64,000 bases of DNA from JASGKO01 sp049840595 (lineage in GTDB: Bacteria; Verrucomicrobiota; Verrucomicrobiia; Chthoniobacterales; Chthoniobacteraceae): contig JASGKO010000043.1 of NCBI GenBank assembly GCA_049840595.1, positions 1 to 64,000 on the forward strand, given 5' to 3'. How positions within the stretch are numbered: position 1 is the first letter of the stretch; every line of letters begins with the position of its first letter. Below, piece by piece: positions 48,564-57,964 of this stretch. The notes under the pieces were generated by a model. The model saw nothing but the letters and a program-made list of their open reading frames with translations, was not told where the DNA came from and did no database searches. Made by a program: the position numbers and the translations under genes.

Positions 48564-48821
48564 TTACTGCGCCACCCGACGGTAGTCCTCGCGCCAGAGG
48601 ATGGCGGTGAGTTGGGTAGCCTTCTTCTCGATGGTGCTCTCGGGGAGGTCCGGGAAGAGGTGGTGAAGGCTCTCGTGGATGAGGGTGTCCAGGGCGAGTT
48701 TGGGCTTCATGCGAGGGTCCAGCTCGATGAGCTCATTCGTCCAGTGATAGAGCCCCCATGCGCGATGGCGGCCGAGTTTGCGGTATTTCACCCGCGGTTG
48801 CTTCTTGCTGTTTCTGACCAT
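48564..48821 (-). CDS. Mini HExxH protein (zincin-like), 85 residues
   Basis: 85 residues from ATG 48821. The core is LALDTLIHESLHHLFPDLPE, an HExxH zinc-binding helix with a third His directly after it. Around it are a basic N-terminus (MVRNSKKQPRVKYRKLGRHR) and a charged C-terminal helix. It is far shorter than any zinc peptidase I know and has no signal peptide. It could be a minimal SprT-like or M48-like domain, or a DNA- or RNA-associated protein that kept the motif. A much longer minus frame covering 48564-49646 is only a shadow of menB. Confidence 0.7.
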   Translation of the reverse strand: MVRNSKKQPRVKYRKLGRHRAWGLYHWTNELIELDPRMKPKLALDTLIHESLHHLFPDLPESTIEKKATQLTAILWREDYRRVAQ

Positions 48822-49019
48822 GGCGTTGGATGGGAAACGATGAAAATGCCGCTGTTTTAGTCGAGTTTTTGACAAGCTGGTCAGGCGGCGCTGACTTGAT
48901 CGGGAGAATGGCAGATGTGCTGTCTTTTGCCAGCTTCCTTGAGTGAAAAATGATTCATTGGAACGCCGCTGAGGAAGGCGCATGACAGCGGCGGGATTAT
49001 CGCTAGGCTGGGCGACATC

Positions 49020-49832
49020 ATGTGGACATCGGTCAAAGACTTTACAGACATCAAGCTCGAGAAGAGCAGCGACGGCATTGCCAAGGTGACGATCAATCGC
49101 CCGGAGGTGCGCAATGCCTTCCGCCCCCTCACGGTGAAGGAGTTGCTGGAAGCGTTTGACATTGCTCATGAAGATCCCGAGGTGGGCGTCATCATCCTCA
49201 CAGGCGAGGGTCCGGATGCCTTCTGCTCCGGTGGTGACCAGAAAGTGCGCGGTCACGCGGGCTATATCGGCGGGGATGGCGTGCCACGCCTGAACGTGCT
49301 TGATTTGCAGAAGAAGATTCGCGGCATACCCAAGCCAGTCATTGCCATGGTAGCGGGCTATGCTATCGGCGGCGGTCACGTGCTGCACGTGGTGTGCGAC
49401 CTGACCATCGCGGCGGACAATGCGCGCTTCGGCCAGACCGGCCCGAAGGTGGGCTCCTTTGACGGTGGCCTCGGCAGCAGCTACCTCGCCCGCATTGTGG
49501 GGCAGAAGAAAGCGCGCGAGATCTGGTACCTGTGCCGCCAGTATGACGCTCAGCAGGCTCTGGACATGGGCCTCGTCAATAAAGTGGTGCCACTGGCTGA
49601 GCTGGAGACGGAGACGGTGCAGTGGTGCCGGGAAATCCTGCGCCACAGCCCCTTGGCTCTGCGCTGCCTGAAGTCCGCCCTGAACGCCGACTGCGATGGG
49701 CAGATGGGTCTGCTGGATCTGGCGGGTAATGCGACCCTGCTCTACTACATGAGTGAGGAAGCCAAGGAAGGGAAGAATGCCTTCGTGGAGAAGCGCCAGC
49801 CTGATTTCTCCAAGTTCCCTCGCGTCCCCTGA
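49020..49832 (+). CDS. menB: 1,4-dihydroxy-2-naphthoyl-CoA synthase
   Basis: 270 residues of the crotonase fold, full length for MenB. Marks are [30 protein letters not shown] (the MenB-specific loop), [20 protein letters not shown] and [21 protein letters not shown]. It closes the naphthalene ring of menaquinone. The gene is the first of menB-menA-menC in order, six bases ahead of menA. Confidence 0.95.
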   Translation: MWTSVKDFTDIKLEKSSDGIAKVTINRPEVRNAFRPLTVKELLEAFDIAHEDPEVGVIILTGEGPDAFCSGGDQKVRGHAGYIGGDGVPRLNVLDLQKKIRGIPKPVIAMVAGYAIGGGHVLHVVCDLTIAADNARFGQTGPKVGSFDGGLGSSYLARIVGQKKAREIWYLCRQYDAQQALDMGLVNKVVPLAELETETVQWCREILRHSPLALRCLKSALNADCDGQMGLLDLAGNATLLYYMSEEAKEGKNAFVEKRQPDFSKFPRVP

Positions 49833-49837
49833 TCCCG

Positions 49838-50746
49838 ATGTCTCTCAAACCCTGGATCCTCGCCGCACGCCCGAAGACGCTGGGCGCTGCTATCGCCCCG
49901 GTGATGGTAGGCTCCGCGCTGGGCTGGCGGCTAAGCGGTGACTTCTGTGTCTGGCTCATGCTGGCCACGCTGGGCTCCTGTGTGTGCCTGCAAATCGCGG
50001 TGAATTTCTTCAATGACGCTGTGGATGGCTTGAAAGGCAGCGATACGAAGGAGCGCCTCGGTCCTGTGAGAATCACCGCCAGTGGCATGATGCCTCCGGC
50101 CACGGTGCTGAAGGTGGGGGCTGGCGTGTTGGTGCTGGCGACTTTGTTGGCTGTTCCGTTGGTCTGGATGCGCGGCTGGCCGATCATTGCCATTGGTATT
50201 CCTTCGCTCTACTTCTGCTACGGCTACACGGGCGGTCCGTGGCCGCTGGCGTATCGTGGATTGGGTGAGTTGTTTGTTGTCTTATTCTTTGGGCTTATTG
50301 CCGTCACGGGTTCTGCTTTTGTACAAAGCGGGCAGTGGCATGTGGAGGCGTTGGTAGCGGGGCTACAGATCGGCATGCTCTCCACGGTGCTGATCGCCAT
50401 CAATAATCTGCGGGACGTGGATGAAGACCGCAAGACGGGCAAAAAGACGCTGGCGGTGAGATTTGGCGTGACCTTCGCCCGCCTGGAGATCGCCGGGCTG
50501 CTGATCGGTTCCTTCCTCATGGGCGTGTACTGGCTCCCCCGCATGCCGCTCGGCATGTTCGTAGCGCTACAGATTATTGTGCTTTTCACCCTGCTCATTC
50601 TGAACGATCTGCGCAAGCCGCCATCGTCCGCTTACAATCAGACCTTAGCCAAGGCAGGCGCTTGCCTGCTGCTCTACAGCATAGCCTTCACGATCTCGCT
50701 GGTGCTGGTAAAAGGCGGTGCGTGGGCACAGGGGTATGGGCATTGA
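49838..50746 (+). CDS. menA: 1,4-dihydroxy-2-naphthoate polyprenyltransferase
   Basis: 302 residues with about eight membrane helices. The UbiA-family Asp-rich site is NFFNDAVDGLKGSDTKERLG, and the second is NNLRDVDEDRKTGKKTLAVR. It adds the polyprenyl tail to dihydroxynaphthoate in the inner membrane. It overlaps menC by 11 bases, so the genes are tightly coupled. Confidence 0.95.
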   Translation: MSLKPWILAARPKTLGAAIAPVMVGSALGWRLSGDFCVWLMLATLGSCVCLQIAVNFFNDAVDGLKGSDTKERLGPVRITASGMMPPATVLKVGAGVLVLATLLAVPLVWMRGWPIIAIGIPSLYFCYGYTGGPWPLAYRGLGELFVVLFFGLIAVTGSAFVQSGQWHVEALVAGLQIGMLSTVLIAINNLRDVDEDRKTGKKTLAVRFGVTFARLEIAGLLIGSFLMGVYWLPRMPLGMFVALQIIVLFTLLILNDLRKPPSSAYNQTLAKAGACLLLYSIAFTISLVLVKGGAWAQGYGH

Positions 50747-51299
50747 ATACTATCTCTACACCCTGCGCTCGGGTGGCTCGTTGAATGCCGTCTCGCGTCG
50801 GCGTGAGTTCCATGGGGCATTGATCAGGCTAGACGGGGGAATCGGCTGCCTGCATCCCTGGCCGGAGTTCGGGGATGCCCCTGTCGCGGATCAGATTGAA
50901 ACTCTGCGTCAAGGCGGCACCAGCAAGGTGATCGAACGCGCCCTGCGCATGGCCGCCGTGGATGGCGCAGCGCGGCGGCAGGGCGTGAGCTTGTTTGATG
51001 GCCTGAGTCTTCCCCTCTGCCACTACTCGTGGAATCAACACGCCGACTTTGATGCCCAGGTGGAAAGAGTCGTCCGGGAAGGCTGGCGGGCCATCAAGAC
51101 CAAAGGCTGGGAAGACATCAGTGCGGTGCGGGCATGGCTGCAGCGCTTTGTTGACGTGACGGCTGGGGTGGAGGTAAAGATCCGTATCGATTTCAATTCC
51201 TGCCTCAGCGAAGCGAGCTTTGTCGAGCTCCTGACCAGACTGCCGGAGTCGGTTCGCGAGCGGCTGGATTTTGTGGAAGACCCCTTTCCCTATGAGGCG

Positions 51300-51300
<1 letters not shown>
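50736..51300 (+). CDS. menC: o-Succinylbenzoate synthase, 3' truncated at the chimeric junction
   Basis: About 188 codons of an enolase-superfamily protein. It opens GIEYYLYTLRSGGSLNAVSR, and the first acid-sugar-type barrel strands are present (AIKTKGWEDISAV, the first Lys region; VKIRIDFNSCLSEASFVELL, with the metal Asp; FVEDPFPYEAW). The C-terminal half is missing because the frame runs into reversed 16S rRNA at about 51,300. The reading frame continues 13 codons into that DNA to 51341, by chance. In an intact genome the gene would go on for about 130 more codons. Confidence 0.9.
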
Positions 51301-51620
<320 letters not shown>

Positions 51621-52500
51621 AGTTTGCTCGAGTTTGCTGCTAAAGCACTCGAAAAATCTGACCGTTTCAATTACCTGCTTCCCAGAGCCTCTTAAAGAGG
51701 TGTCCGAAGATGCAGGGTTTGTCCGATCTTAAATATATGATTAATCAAAGATTTGACGTATAACGCACAATTCAATTTTTGCTGTCATTTAACCGTTCTG
51801 AGCTTCTCCATTAGAAACTCCAGAATCACACTCTCAAAGATCAATTTCGCTCTTCCAAACTCCAGGGCGACGCGCAGACACTAAAAAACTCAACGCCATC
51901 ACCAGCTTTTCGAACACCCCTGTCGGCCTCTTGCATCCGCTTTCGCTTCGCAATCACCGCTGGTTGGCGCTCAAGGCCGGGACAATGTTGAGTTCGTTTC
52001 GAACTACTTGAAGTCCCAAAGTTTGAAGAACATTCACTCACCCCGGTTTCACCGTTTGGCGAGCGCCGCATTTGCTGCGGGACGAAGACTTTAGCAGCCT
52101 TCATTTAGCCGTCAACCGGAAATTTGAATTTAATTTCAACTTTCTTTCGGCGGCCACCCAGTTTCTCAACCGGACCCCGCTCCGTTCCAGACTCGCCTTG
52201 CAGCAGCCTTTCCCGTGGCGGGACGTGGAAACTAGCAAGTTCACCCCGCCCGTCAAAATAAAAGTTCACCCACTTTTCAAAAAAGGCCGGGAAGGCCCAT
52301 GAATACTGCGTTCCACAACCACAAAAAAATTCAACTTTCTCCAACCCCCTCCTCAATAGCTCACCACCAAAACGCTAAAAGGGGAAGTTTGCGCGGAAGA
52401 AAACCATCAAAAAAGGGCGATTCCAGCGCTTCCATGCGCTCGCCCCAGCCAACTGCAACCGCGCCGACAAGGACAGGCCACCACGAAGTTGCAGACCCGA
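51621..52500. other. Ribosomal RNA leader and gene-free region
   Basis: Upstream of the 16S (minus direction), the DNA is AT-rich to about 51,850. A possible promoter for the operon lies near 51,765-51,790 (ATGACA, 19 bases, TTATAC on the minus strand), but I rate it weak. A short CCTCT/AGAGG hairpin sits at about 51,690-51,705. From 51,850 to 52,500 the sequence shows no gene I could support; several frames of 76-136 codons on both strands lack ribosome sites or protein-like composition. Confidence 0.55.
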
Positions 52501-52511
52501 AAGCAATCATG

Positions 52512-52582
52512 GCGGGCCGGAATCGGCCCGCGCAACGCGGCGAGACTTGTCTCGCCAGGAGAAAGCGGCGACCCGTCGCCGC
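52512..52582. repeat. Cluster of three perfect GC-rich hairpins
   Basis: Three perfect inverted repeats stand in a row: GCGGGCCG with a four-base loop (52512-52531), GGCGAGAC with a two-base loop (52539-52556) and GCGGCGAC with a two-base loop (52565-52582). Each stem has 8 bp. The region lies upstream of the hydrolase gene at 52713. The frames across it spell CGDGSPLSPGETSLAALRG on the minus strand. I recall such spurious proteins from dispersed palindromic repeats in Opitutus-like genomes. Confidence 0.8.
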
Positions 52583-52712
52583 ACTCCAAGGGCGTAGGAA
52601 CTCCAACAGGGCACGCGAATGGAAAGGGAAATCGAGCAAAGAGATTCGCTTCTCCTTCCTTTGCTTGGTTTCGTATGGCCGATTCCACTTTGGATGCGCT
52701 AGCATTTAGCGC

Positions 52713-53603
52713 ATGTGGAAATTTTTGCGCCGGGCTTTGGTGGGGCTGCTGCGGATCGGGGTCGCAGTGTATTTGTTGCTGGCGGTGCTCTTGTTCTTCT
52801 TCCAGGAGAAGCTGATCTATTTCCCACGGCAATATGCGCAGAATATCGAGCGGGACTTACCGCCGGGGTGGCAGGCGCTGCATTTCATGACGAGCCAGGG
52901 GAAGCAGACGGTATTTTGCAAATTGCCGGCGCAGACGCCAGTCCAAGCCCCAAGACGGGTGTGGGTGTTTTTCGGTGGGAATGGATCGGTAGCCTGGAGT
53001 TGGATCGAGATGCTGGGATCGTTTCCGCGCGAAGATGCGGCGCTCTTGATCGAATACCCGGGCTATGGATTGTGCGAAGGGAACCCGACGCCGGCGACGA
53101 TTCTGGACAACACGGAAACGGCGGCAGATCTGGCAGCGAAGGCGATGGGGCTGTCGCGAGAGGAGTTTAACAAAAAGTTAAATATTGTTGGTCATTCGCT
53201 CGGCTGCGCAGCGGGACTGCAATTTGCGGCGCGGCATCCAGTGGGGCAAGTGGTGCTTTTTGCGCCGTTTACCTCAATGCTGGAGATGGCGCGCCTGCGG
53301 GTGGGCTGGCCGCTGTGCGAACTGTGCCGTCATCGCTTCAATAACGAGGCGCGGCTGCAGGAGCTCGCGCAACGGACGCCCCCGCCGCAAGTGACGGTCT
53401 TTCACGGCAGTAATGACGGGACGATCCCGGTGCGGATGGGGAGAAAACTGGCGGCGGAGTTTCCAGAAATGATCGCGTTTCACGAGGTACCGGGAGCTGA
53501 TCACAACTCGGTGCTACTGGACAATCTGGTGCCGCTGCTGGAGATCATTCACGGGATTTTTCCGAAAGCGACAGCTCCAACTGCCATGGTGCAAAAATTT
53601 TGA
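52713..53603 (+). CDS. Membrane-anchored alpha/beta-hydrolase
   Basis: 296 residues. One N-terminal membrane segment (LLRIGVAVYLLLAVLLFFF) precedes an alpha/beta-hydrolase domain. The nucleophile elbow is NIVGHSLGCAAG (Ser), the acid is in HGSNDGTIP and the His is in PGADHNSVLL. The segment VWVFFGGNGSVAWSW is the oxyanion strand. The arrangement is that of the YfhR/BEM46 hydrolases. It probably acts on a lipid or ester at the inner membrane; the substrate is unknown. Confidence 0.87.
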   Translation: MWKFLRRALVGLLRIGVAVYLLLAVLLFFFQEKLIYFPRQYAQNIERDLPPGWQALHFMTSQGKQTVFCKLPAQTPVQAPRRVWVFFGGNGSVAWSWIEMLGSFPREDAALLIEYPGYGLCEGNPTPATILDNTETAADLAAKAMGLSREEFNKKLNIVGHSLGCAAGLQFAARHPVGQVVLFAPFTSMLEMARLRVGWPLCELCRHRFNNEARLQELAQRTPPPQVTVFHGSNDGTIPVRMGRKLAAEFPEMIAFHEVPGADHNSVLLDNLVPLLEIIHGIFPKATAPTAMVQKF

Positions 53604-53716
53604 TGAAAGCGAAAACTCGCCACGTCGGATAAAATAGAGTGAAATTTTAATCGGCGATGCGTCTGCGAAATCAGGCTGCGCCGAAATAGAGAAAAACAGA
53701 ACCTTATCAACCCACC

Positions 53717-54088
53717 ATGAAAACCATTCCTTTGTTGCTGGCGCTGGCCGGCGCAGTCGTTCTTTCCGGTTGCGATGCCGTCGTCGTCGCCCCGGTCCCC
53801 CAGCCTGCCTATTATAGCGGCACCGTCTGGGTCGGCCCCGGCTACTACAGCGGCGTTTACTACCGCAGCTCCGATTCCTACTACTACGACCACCCGAGCT
53901 ATCGTTATCACAAGCACGACAAATACGTGAAAAACGAGACGCGCAACACCACGGTGGTGAACAACACGGTGAACCAGGTGAACGTCAATCGCAGCGTAGT
54001 GAACAAGACCGTTTACAACAACGGCACGCAGAACAACGTGGTCGTGCAGCAGGGCAAGAAAAAGAAGAAGAAAAAGGACCAGCACTGA
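53717..54088 (+). CDS. Small lipoprotein, Tyr-rich with Lys-rich tail
   Basis: 123 residues. The signal and lipobox are MKTIPLLLALAGAVVLSGC, so Cys 19 would carry the lipid. A Tyr-rich part follows (QPAYYSGTVWVGPGYYSG, SDSYYYDHPSYRYHKHD), then an Asn/Val/Thr repeat (RNTTVVNNTVNQVNVN and NKTVYNNGTQNNVVV), ending in QQGKKKKKKKDQH. The composition suggests a disordered or amyloid-like surface protein. A terminator follows 31 bases on. Confidence 0.85.
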   Translation: MKTIPLLLALAGAVVLSGCDAVVVAPVPQPAYYSGTVWVGPGYYSGVYYRSSDSYYYDHPSYRYHKHDKYVKNETRNTTVVNNTVNQVNVNRSVVNKTVYNNGTQNNVVVQQGKKKKKKKDQH

Positions 54089-54118
54089 TCACCCCTGAAT
54101 TCACGCTCCTTTTCATTG

Positions 54119-54148
54119 AACGCCGCATCTTCACAGGTGCGGCGTTTT
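54119..54148 (+). terminator. Rho-independent terminator
   Basis: Stem AACGCCGCA against TGCGGCGTT with a 10-base loop, followed by a short T run. It ends the lipoprotein gene. Confidence 0.85.
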
Positions 54149-54281
54149 GCTTTGACGGCGAAAGCTGGGGGATTTCACCATGAAGAACACGATGGGCGCG
54201 CCGCAAAGAGGAAAGCATCGAGGCCCTCGCTCTGAAAATCGATTTGCGGAGCACACAGACGGTCGCCATTTTTAATGGCAA

Positions 54282-54743
54282 ATGAAGATTGGAGTGATTT
54301 CCGATACGCATGGGTTGTTGAGAGCGGAGGCGATGGAGTTTCTTCGGAGTTGCGATCACATTATCCATGCGGGTGATGTGGGAAGTGCGGCGATCCTGGA
54401 GACGCTCGCGGCGCTGAAGCCACTGACCGTGGTGCGCGGGAATGTGGATCATGGGGAATGGGCGGAGGCGCTTCCAGAAACGGCGCTGGTGAAGCTGGGC
54501 GGGCGGCGCATTCTGGTGCTGCACGATGTTGCGGCGCTCGGCTCTTCACCGTCGGCAGCGGGGATCGCGGTGGTGGTTTTCGGGCATAGTCATCAACCGA
54601 CGATTCGGGAGGAGGATGGGGTCGTTTATCTGAATCCGGGGAGTGCGGGACCGCGCCGCTTCAAGCTGCCGATCTGCGTGGCGGAAATGGTAATCACAAA
54701 AGGGGTGTTGGAAGCGCGGATCGTGGAGCTGGGGCGCTCTTGA
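54282..54743 (+). CDS. YfcE/MJ0936-type metallophosphoesterase
   Basis: 153 residues, typical of the small phosphodiesterase family. All metal motifs are in place: GVISDTHG, HAGDVGS, RGNVDHG, VLHD and FGHSHQP, and the end has YLNPGSAGPRR. It is cytoplasmic and cleaves phosphodiesters in vitro in known members; the physiological substrate is not known. The frame is intact and the ATG at 54282 is the only reasonable start. Confidence 0.92.
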   Translation: MKIGVISDTHGLLRAEAMEFLRSCDHIIHAGDVGSAAILETLAALKPLTVVRGNVDHGEWAEALPETALVKLGGRRILVLHDVAALGSSPSAAGIAVVVFGHSHQPTIREEDGVVYLNPGSAGPRRFKLPICVAEMVITKGVLEARIVELGRS

Positions 54744-54771
54744 TTCTCACGCAGCGGCGCGCAGGCAAGCG

Positions 54772-54796
54772 CGTTCCGCAATGGGGTTGCGGAACG
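54772..54796. repeat. Palindromic hairpin between convergent genes
   Basis: A perfect 10-bp stem CGTTCCGCAA around TGGGG lies between the ends of the phosphoesterase gene and the SGNH hydrolase gene. It could act as a two-way terminator or be a REP-like repeat. There is no T run. Confidence 0.7.
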
Positions 54797-54871
54797 AGAG
54801 GAACGCCACCTCCAGCGCCCTTCGAGACTTTCAGGATTTACAAATGCGGCTCGATCGATCCGTTCGCGCAC

Positions 54872-56206
54872 TCACGGCGCGGGCTCGAAGCATTTCATCA
54901 GCTCTTCGTAGTAAAGTTCGTGGCCTTGGTCGTCGGGATGGTTGACGGTATTGGCGAGCAGGGTGAGGTAAGGAATGCCCTCGCTGCTGAGGTGCTGCCA
55001 CCGGGCGGCGGCATCGGCAAGCGCAACGCCGTGGCGCTTGGCGAAGCGGCGCAGGGCGAGGACGTAGGGACGCTGGTCCGTATCACGCATGCTGGTGAAG
55101 CCCATGAGCGACCACATCGTGAAATTCGGGGTAAGCAGGATGATCTGGGCGTGCGTGGGGGCAAGGCGAGTGAGGAGGGCGCGGTAGTTTTGATTGGTCT
55201 GCTGGGTGGTGAAGCCCGCGTCGTTGACAAACTCGATGGTGACGAGATCCGGCCTCGCGTCGAGCACGCGCTTGAGGTTGGCGAGGCTCTTCGCGCCGCT
55301 TACGCCTTTGTAGGGATATTTCCCCGGGTAGAGCCATTGATTGCTATTCGAGCCGCCTTCGCCGACGTCGATGACCGTGATTTTGGTCTTGGGATATTTG
55401 GCCTGGAGCCCCGCGGTAAAGAGGCTCACGTAATCGGTGGCGGTCGAAGAGGCGCTGCTGCCCGCCGTGACGGAATCACCGAGACAGACAATTCGCACCG
55501 GCTGGCGCGCCTTGAGCTTGGCGATGACACGGGACAAGGCTCCGGCGTGGGTGGTGGCGGTCGGCGCTTCGGCAGCGGTGGAATCAATCAGGTAAATCGA
55601 ATCGGCGGTCACGCTGGTATCGCGATAGTTCACGAAGACATGCGCGAGAGCGATGCTGCCGGCATCGGGAGCGGGTGGCTGCGGGGTGGCGATGGACTGG
55701 GGACCAGCCTTGAGCGAAACCACGCCGGAAGGCGAAATCTGGATGGTATCGAGCCGCAGCTTGGAGACGGAATAGCTGGCGGTGAGCGCGGTGGAAGTCG
55801 TCACACGACTGCTCAGGCCGAGGCCGAGATGACCCCAGGTGGAATCGAGCAGATAATCGCTGCCCTGCGTGAGTAGCAGATTGTCCGACGCACGGCGCAG
55901 GACGAGCGAACCGGGCACGAAGGCGTGCTGCGCGCTGATGCCGTGAGCGTCGCACCCAGCCAGCGGCGTGCCGACGCCGTAGCCCGAGGGCGCGGCGGCC
56001 CCGAGTTCCACCGTTTCGCCGGAGATATCGGTGGTCGGAGAAGGGGCCACACTAAGCACCGTCTTGCTGACATTCACGGTGGTGCCGTTAAAGTCGTAGG
56101 TGCCCGGCTGCACGACGATGGTGCTACCCTGCGGCGTGAGGTCCAGCGCCCATGCCATAGAAGAACTCAATATGGGTGCAGCCAGCATGCCCAGCAGCAC
56201 TTTCAT
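54872..56206 (-). CDS. Secreted SGNH/GDSL-type hydrolase with N-terminal beta domains
   Basis: 444 residues from ATG 56206 (signal MKVLLGMLAAPILSSSMAWA). Residues of about 25-215 are beta-rich with no match I can name. The C-terminal 230 residues are an SGNH hydrolase: block I VCLGDSVTAGSSAS with the nucleophile Ser, the Gly loop GEGGSNSNQW, and the Asp-x-x-His block at the end (NHPDDQGHELYYEEL). The usual block III Asn is in IEFVNDAGF. It probably removes acyl groups from a polysaccharide outside the cell. Longer starts at 56233 are possible. Confidence 0.85.
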   Translation of the reverse strand: MKVLLGMLAAPILSSSMAWALDLTPQGSTIVVQPGTYDFNGTTVNVSKTVLSVAPSPTTDISGETVELGAAAPSGYGVGTPLAGCDAHGISAQHAFVPGSLVLRRASDNLLLTQGSDYLLDSTWGHLGLGLSSRVTTSTALTASYSVSKLRLDTIQISPSGVVSLKAGPQSIATPQPPAPDAGSIALAHVFVNYRDTSVTADSIYLIDSTAAEAPTATTHAGALSRVIAKLKARQPVRIVCLGDSVTAGSSASSTATDYVSLFTAGLQAKYPKTKITVIDVGEGGSNSNQWLYPGKYPYKGVSGAKSLANLKRVLDARPDLVTIEFVNDAGFTTQQTNQNYRALLTRLAPTHAQIILLTPNFTMWSLMGFTSMRDTDQRPYVLALRRFAKRHGVALADAAARWQHLSSEGIPYLTLLANTVNHPDDQGHELYYEELMKCFEPAP

Positions 56207-56383
56207 GACCCTGCCTGTCCCTTGTGATTCCATAGAATGATTCCCGAAAACGGCTGCCAGAAACCATAATTCCCCACGACTGGCAACTTACTTAAATGTT
56301 AGCCACTGCCGCATGATCTAATACAACGCCCTTGCCAAAGCTCAAACTGCGAACGCAGCGAAAATCTTCTAAGAAGGATATGT

Positions 56384-56477
56384 CACCACGAAGACACGAA
56401 GTTCAGCTTGGGAGTCAGCTAATAAAACACAGCGCACTGAAAGATCTTTTCCTTCGTGTCTTGGTGTCTTCGTGGTG
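56384..56477. repeat. CACGAAG-type inverted repeat element
   Basis: The left arm CACCACGAAGACACGAAG is repeated inverted as CTTCGTGTC and TTGGTGTCTTCGTGGTG (56452-56477), with an extra 8-base unit on the right. About 50 bases lie between. It is the same family as 47221-47366, although the two sit on opposite sides of the junction at 51,300. It fills the space after urtE and before the SGNH gene. Confidence 0.75.
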
Positions 56478-56500
56478 GAAACAATTCCGATGTAGCCCGC

Positions 56501-57191
56501 TTACACCTGCAGATGGGTCTTCACCACTTCGTCGGTGAGGTCGGCGACTCCGCCGCTGGCGACGACACTGCCGCGGTCCATGATCGCGAAGTAGTCGGCG
56601 AGCTCTTTGCAGAAGTCGAGGGTCCTGCTCGACGAGAAGGATGCTCATCTCGCCTTTGAGGCTCTTAATCGCATCGCCGATCTGGTCGATGATGTTGGGC
56701 TGGATGCCCTCAGTGGGCTCGTCGAGGATGAGCACTTTGGGGTTGGTGAGCAGGGCGCGCCCAATGGCGAGCTGCTGTTGCTGACCACCGGAGAGAACGC
56801 CGCCTTTGCGCCCGAGCATTTCCTTGAGCACAGGGAAGAGCGTGTAAACCTTTTCGAGCTGGCCGTTCATCTTGGTGCCTTGGGCGATGGCGCCGATGCG
56901 GAGATTCTCGGCGACGGTGAGGGTGGGGAAAATCTCACGGCCCTGCGGGACGTAGCCGATGCCGAGGCGGGCCCGGGAATCGGGGCCGAGCGCGGTGATA
57001 TCCTGCCCGTCGAGAGTGATCGCGCCGGTGACGGGTTTGCGCAAGCCGACGATGGTGCGCAGGGTGGTCGTCTTGCCGACGCCGTTGCGGCCCATGAGAC
57101 AGAAGACCTGATTAGTCGGCAGCTCGAAGTTCATTTCGCGCAGGATGCGGGAGCCACCGATGTTGACGTTGATATTTTCGATCTTGAGCAT
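56501..57191 (-). CDS. urtE: Urea ABC transporter ATP-binding protein UrtE, frameshift near 56630
   Basis: About 230 residues once corrected. Walker A is GRNGVGKTTTLRT, the signature LSGGQQQQLAIGRALL and Walker B KVLILDEPTEGIQPN. The frame stays intact to SILLVEQ and is then shifted by one extra C in a short C run. In the corrected frame the end is LDFCKELADYFAIMDRGSVV and DLTDEVVKTHLQV, stopping at TAA 56501. UrtE is one of two ATPases of the Urt urea importer. It is the last gene of the operon. Confidence 0.9.
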
Positions 57192-57199
57192 GGCGGGGC

Positions 57200-57964
57200 T
57201 TATTTTTCGCGGGCCTTGCGACCCAGATAGACTTCGATAACTTTTTCGTTGTTCTGCACTTCGTCCACGGCACCCTCGCAGAGGATGTGACCCTGGTGCA
57301 GCACGCTGACTTTGCGGCCTTCGGCGATCTGGCGGACGAAGACCATGTCGTGCTCGATGACGATGATGGTGTGCTTGCCCGCGAGGCTCTTGAGGAGCTC
57401 GCCGGTCTTGTGAGTTTCCTCGTCGGTCATGCCGGCGGCAGGTTCGTCCACGAGCAGCAGCTTGGCGTTTTGCGCGAGGAGCATGCCGATCTCCAGCCAC
57501 TGCTTCTGGCCATGGGCGAGCGCGCCCGCCTTGTCGTGCGCCTTGGCGGTGAGGCCGACGGTGTGAAGCACCTCATCGATACGTTCGTGCTGCGCCTTCG
57601 TAGTGCGGTGAAAGAGCGAATCGAAAACACCGCGGCTACCCTCAAGACCGAGGAGCACATTCTCCCAAACGGTGTGGTCAAGATACACGCTCGGGGTCTG
57701 GAATTTGCGACCGATGCCGAGGCGGTAGATCTGGTATTCGTTCAACCCGGTGAGCTTGGTGTGCCCACCGAAGGTGATGGTGCCGGTATCCGGCTTGGTG
57801 CGACCGGTGATGAGATCGAGGAAGGTGCTTTTCCCCGCGCCATTCGGCCCGATGATGGTGCGAAGCTCACCATCATCCAGGTAGAAGTTGAGATCGTTGA
57901 TGGCCTTGAAGCCATCGAAGCTCTTGTTAACGCCCTCGGCGGCGAGAAGGAAATCGCGGTTCAT
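57200..57964 (-). CDS. urtD: Urea ABC transporter ATP-binding protein UrtD
   Basis: 254 residues. Walker A is [13 protein letters not shown], then [20 protein letters not shown], the signature [18 protein letters not shown] and Walker [16 protein letters not shown]. It starts 4 bases inside the end of urtC (ATGA overlap), so the two are coupled. It belongs to the LivG-like subgroup and pairs with UrtE to power UrtBC. Confidence 0.95.
   Translation of the reverse strand: MNRDFLLAAEGVNKSFDGFKAINDLNFYLDDGELRTIIGPNGAGKSTFLDLITGRTKPDTGTITFGGHTKLTGLNEYQIYRLGIGRKFQTPSVYLDHTVWENVLLGLEGSRGVFDSLFHRTTKAQHERIDEVLHTVGLTAKAHDKAGALAHGQKQWLEIGMLLAQNAKLLLVDEPAAGMTDEETHKTGELLKSLAGKHTIIVIEHDMVFVRQIAEGRKVSVLHQGHILCEGAVDEVQNNEKVIEVYLGRKAREK

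Noticed and set aside
48564..49646. 360-codon minus-strand frame
   Set aside because: Only its last 85 codons look real (HExxH protein); the rest is antisense to menB.
52105..52832. Several 76-141 codon frames on both strands
   Set aside because: They lie in palindromic or AT-rich non-coding DNA, overlap each other and have no start signals.
54740..55876. 378-codon plus-strand frame
   Set aside because: It is antisense to the SGNH hydrolase gene, which has the GDS and DxxH motifs.
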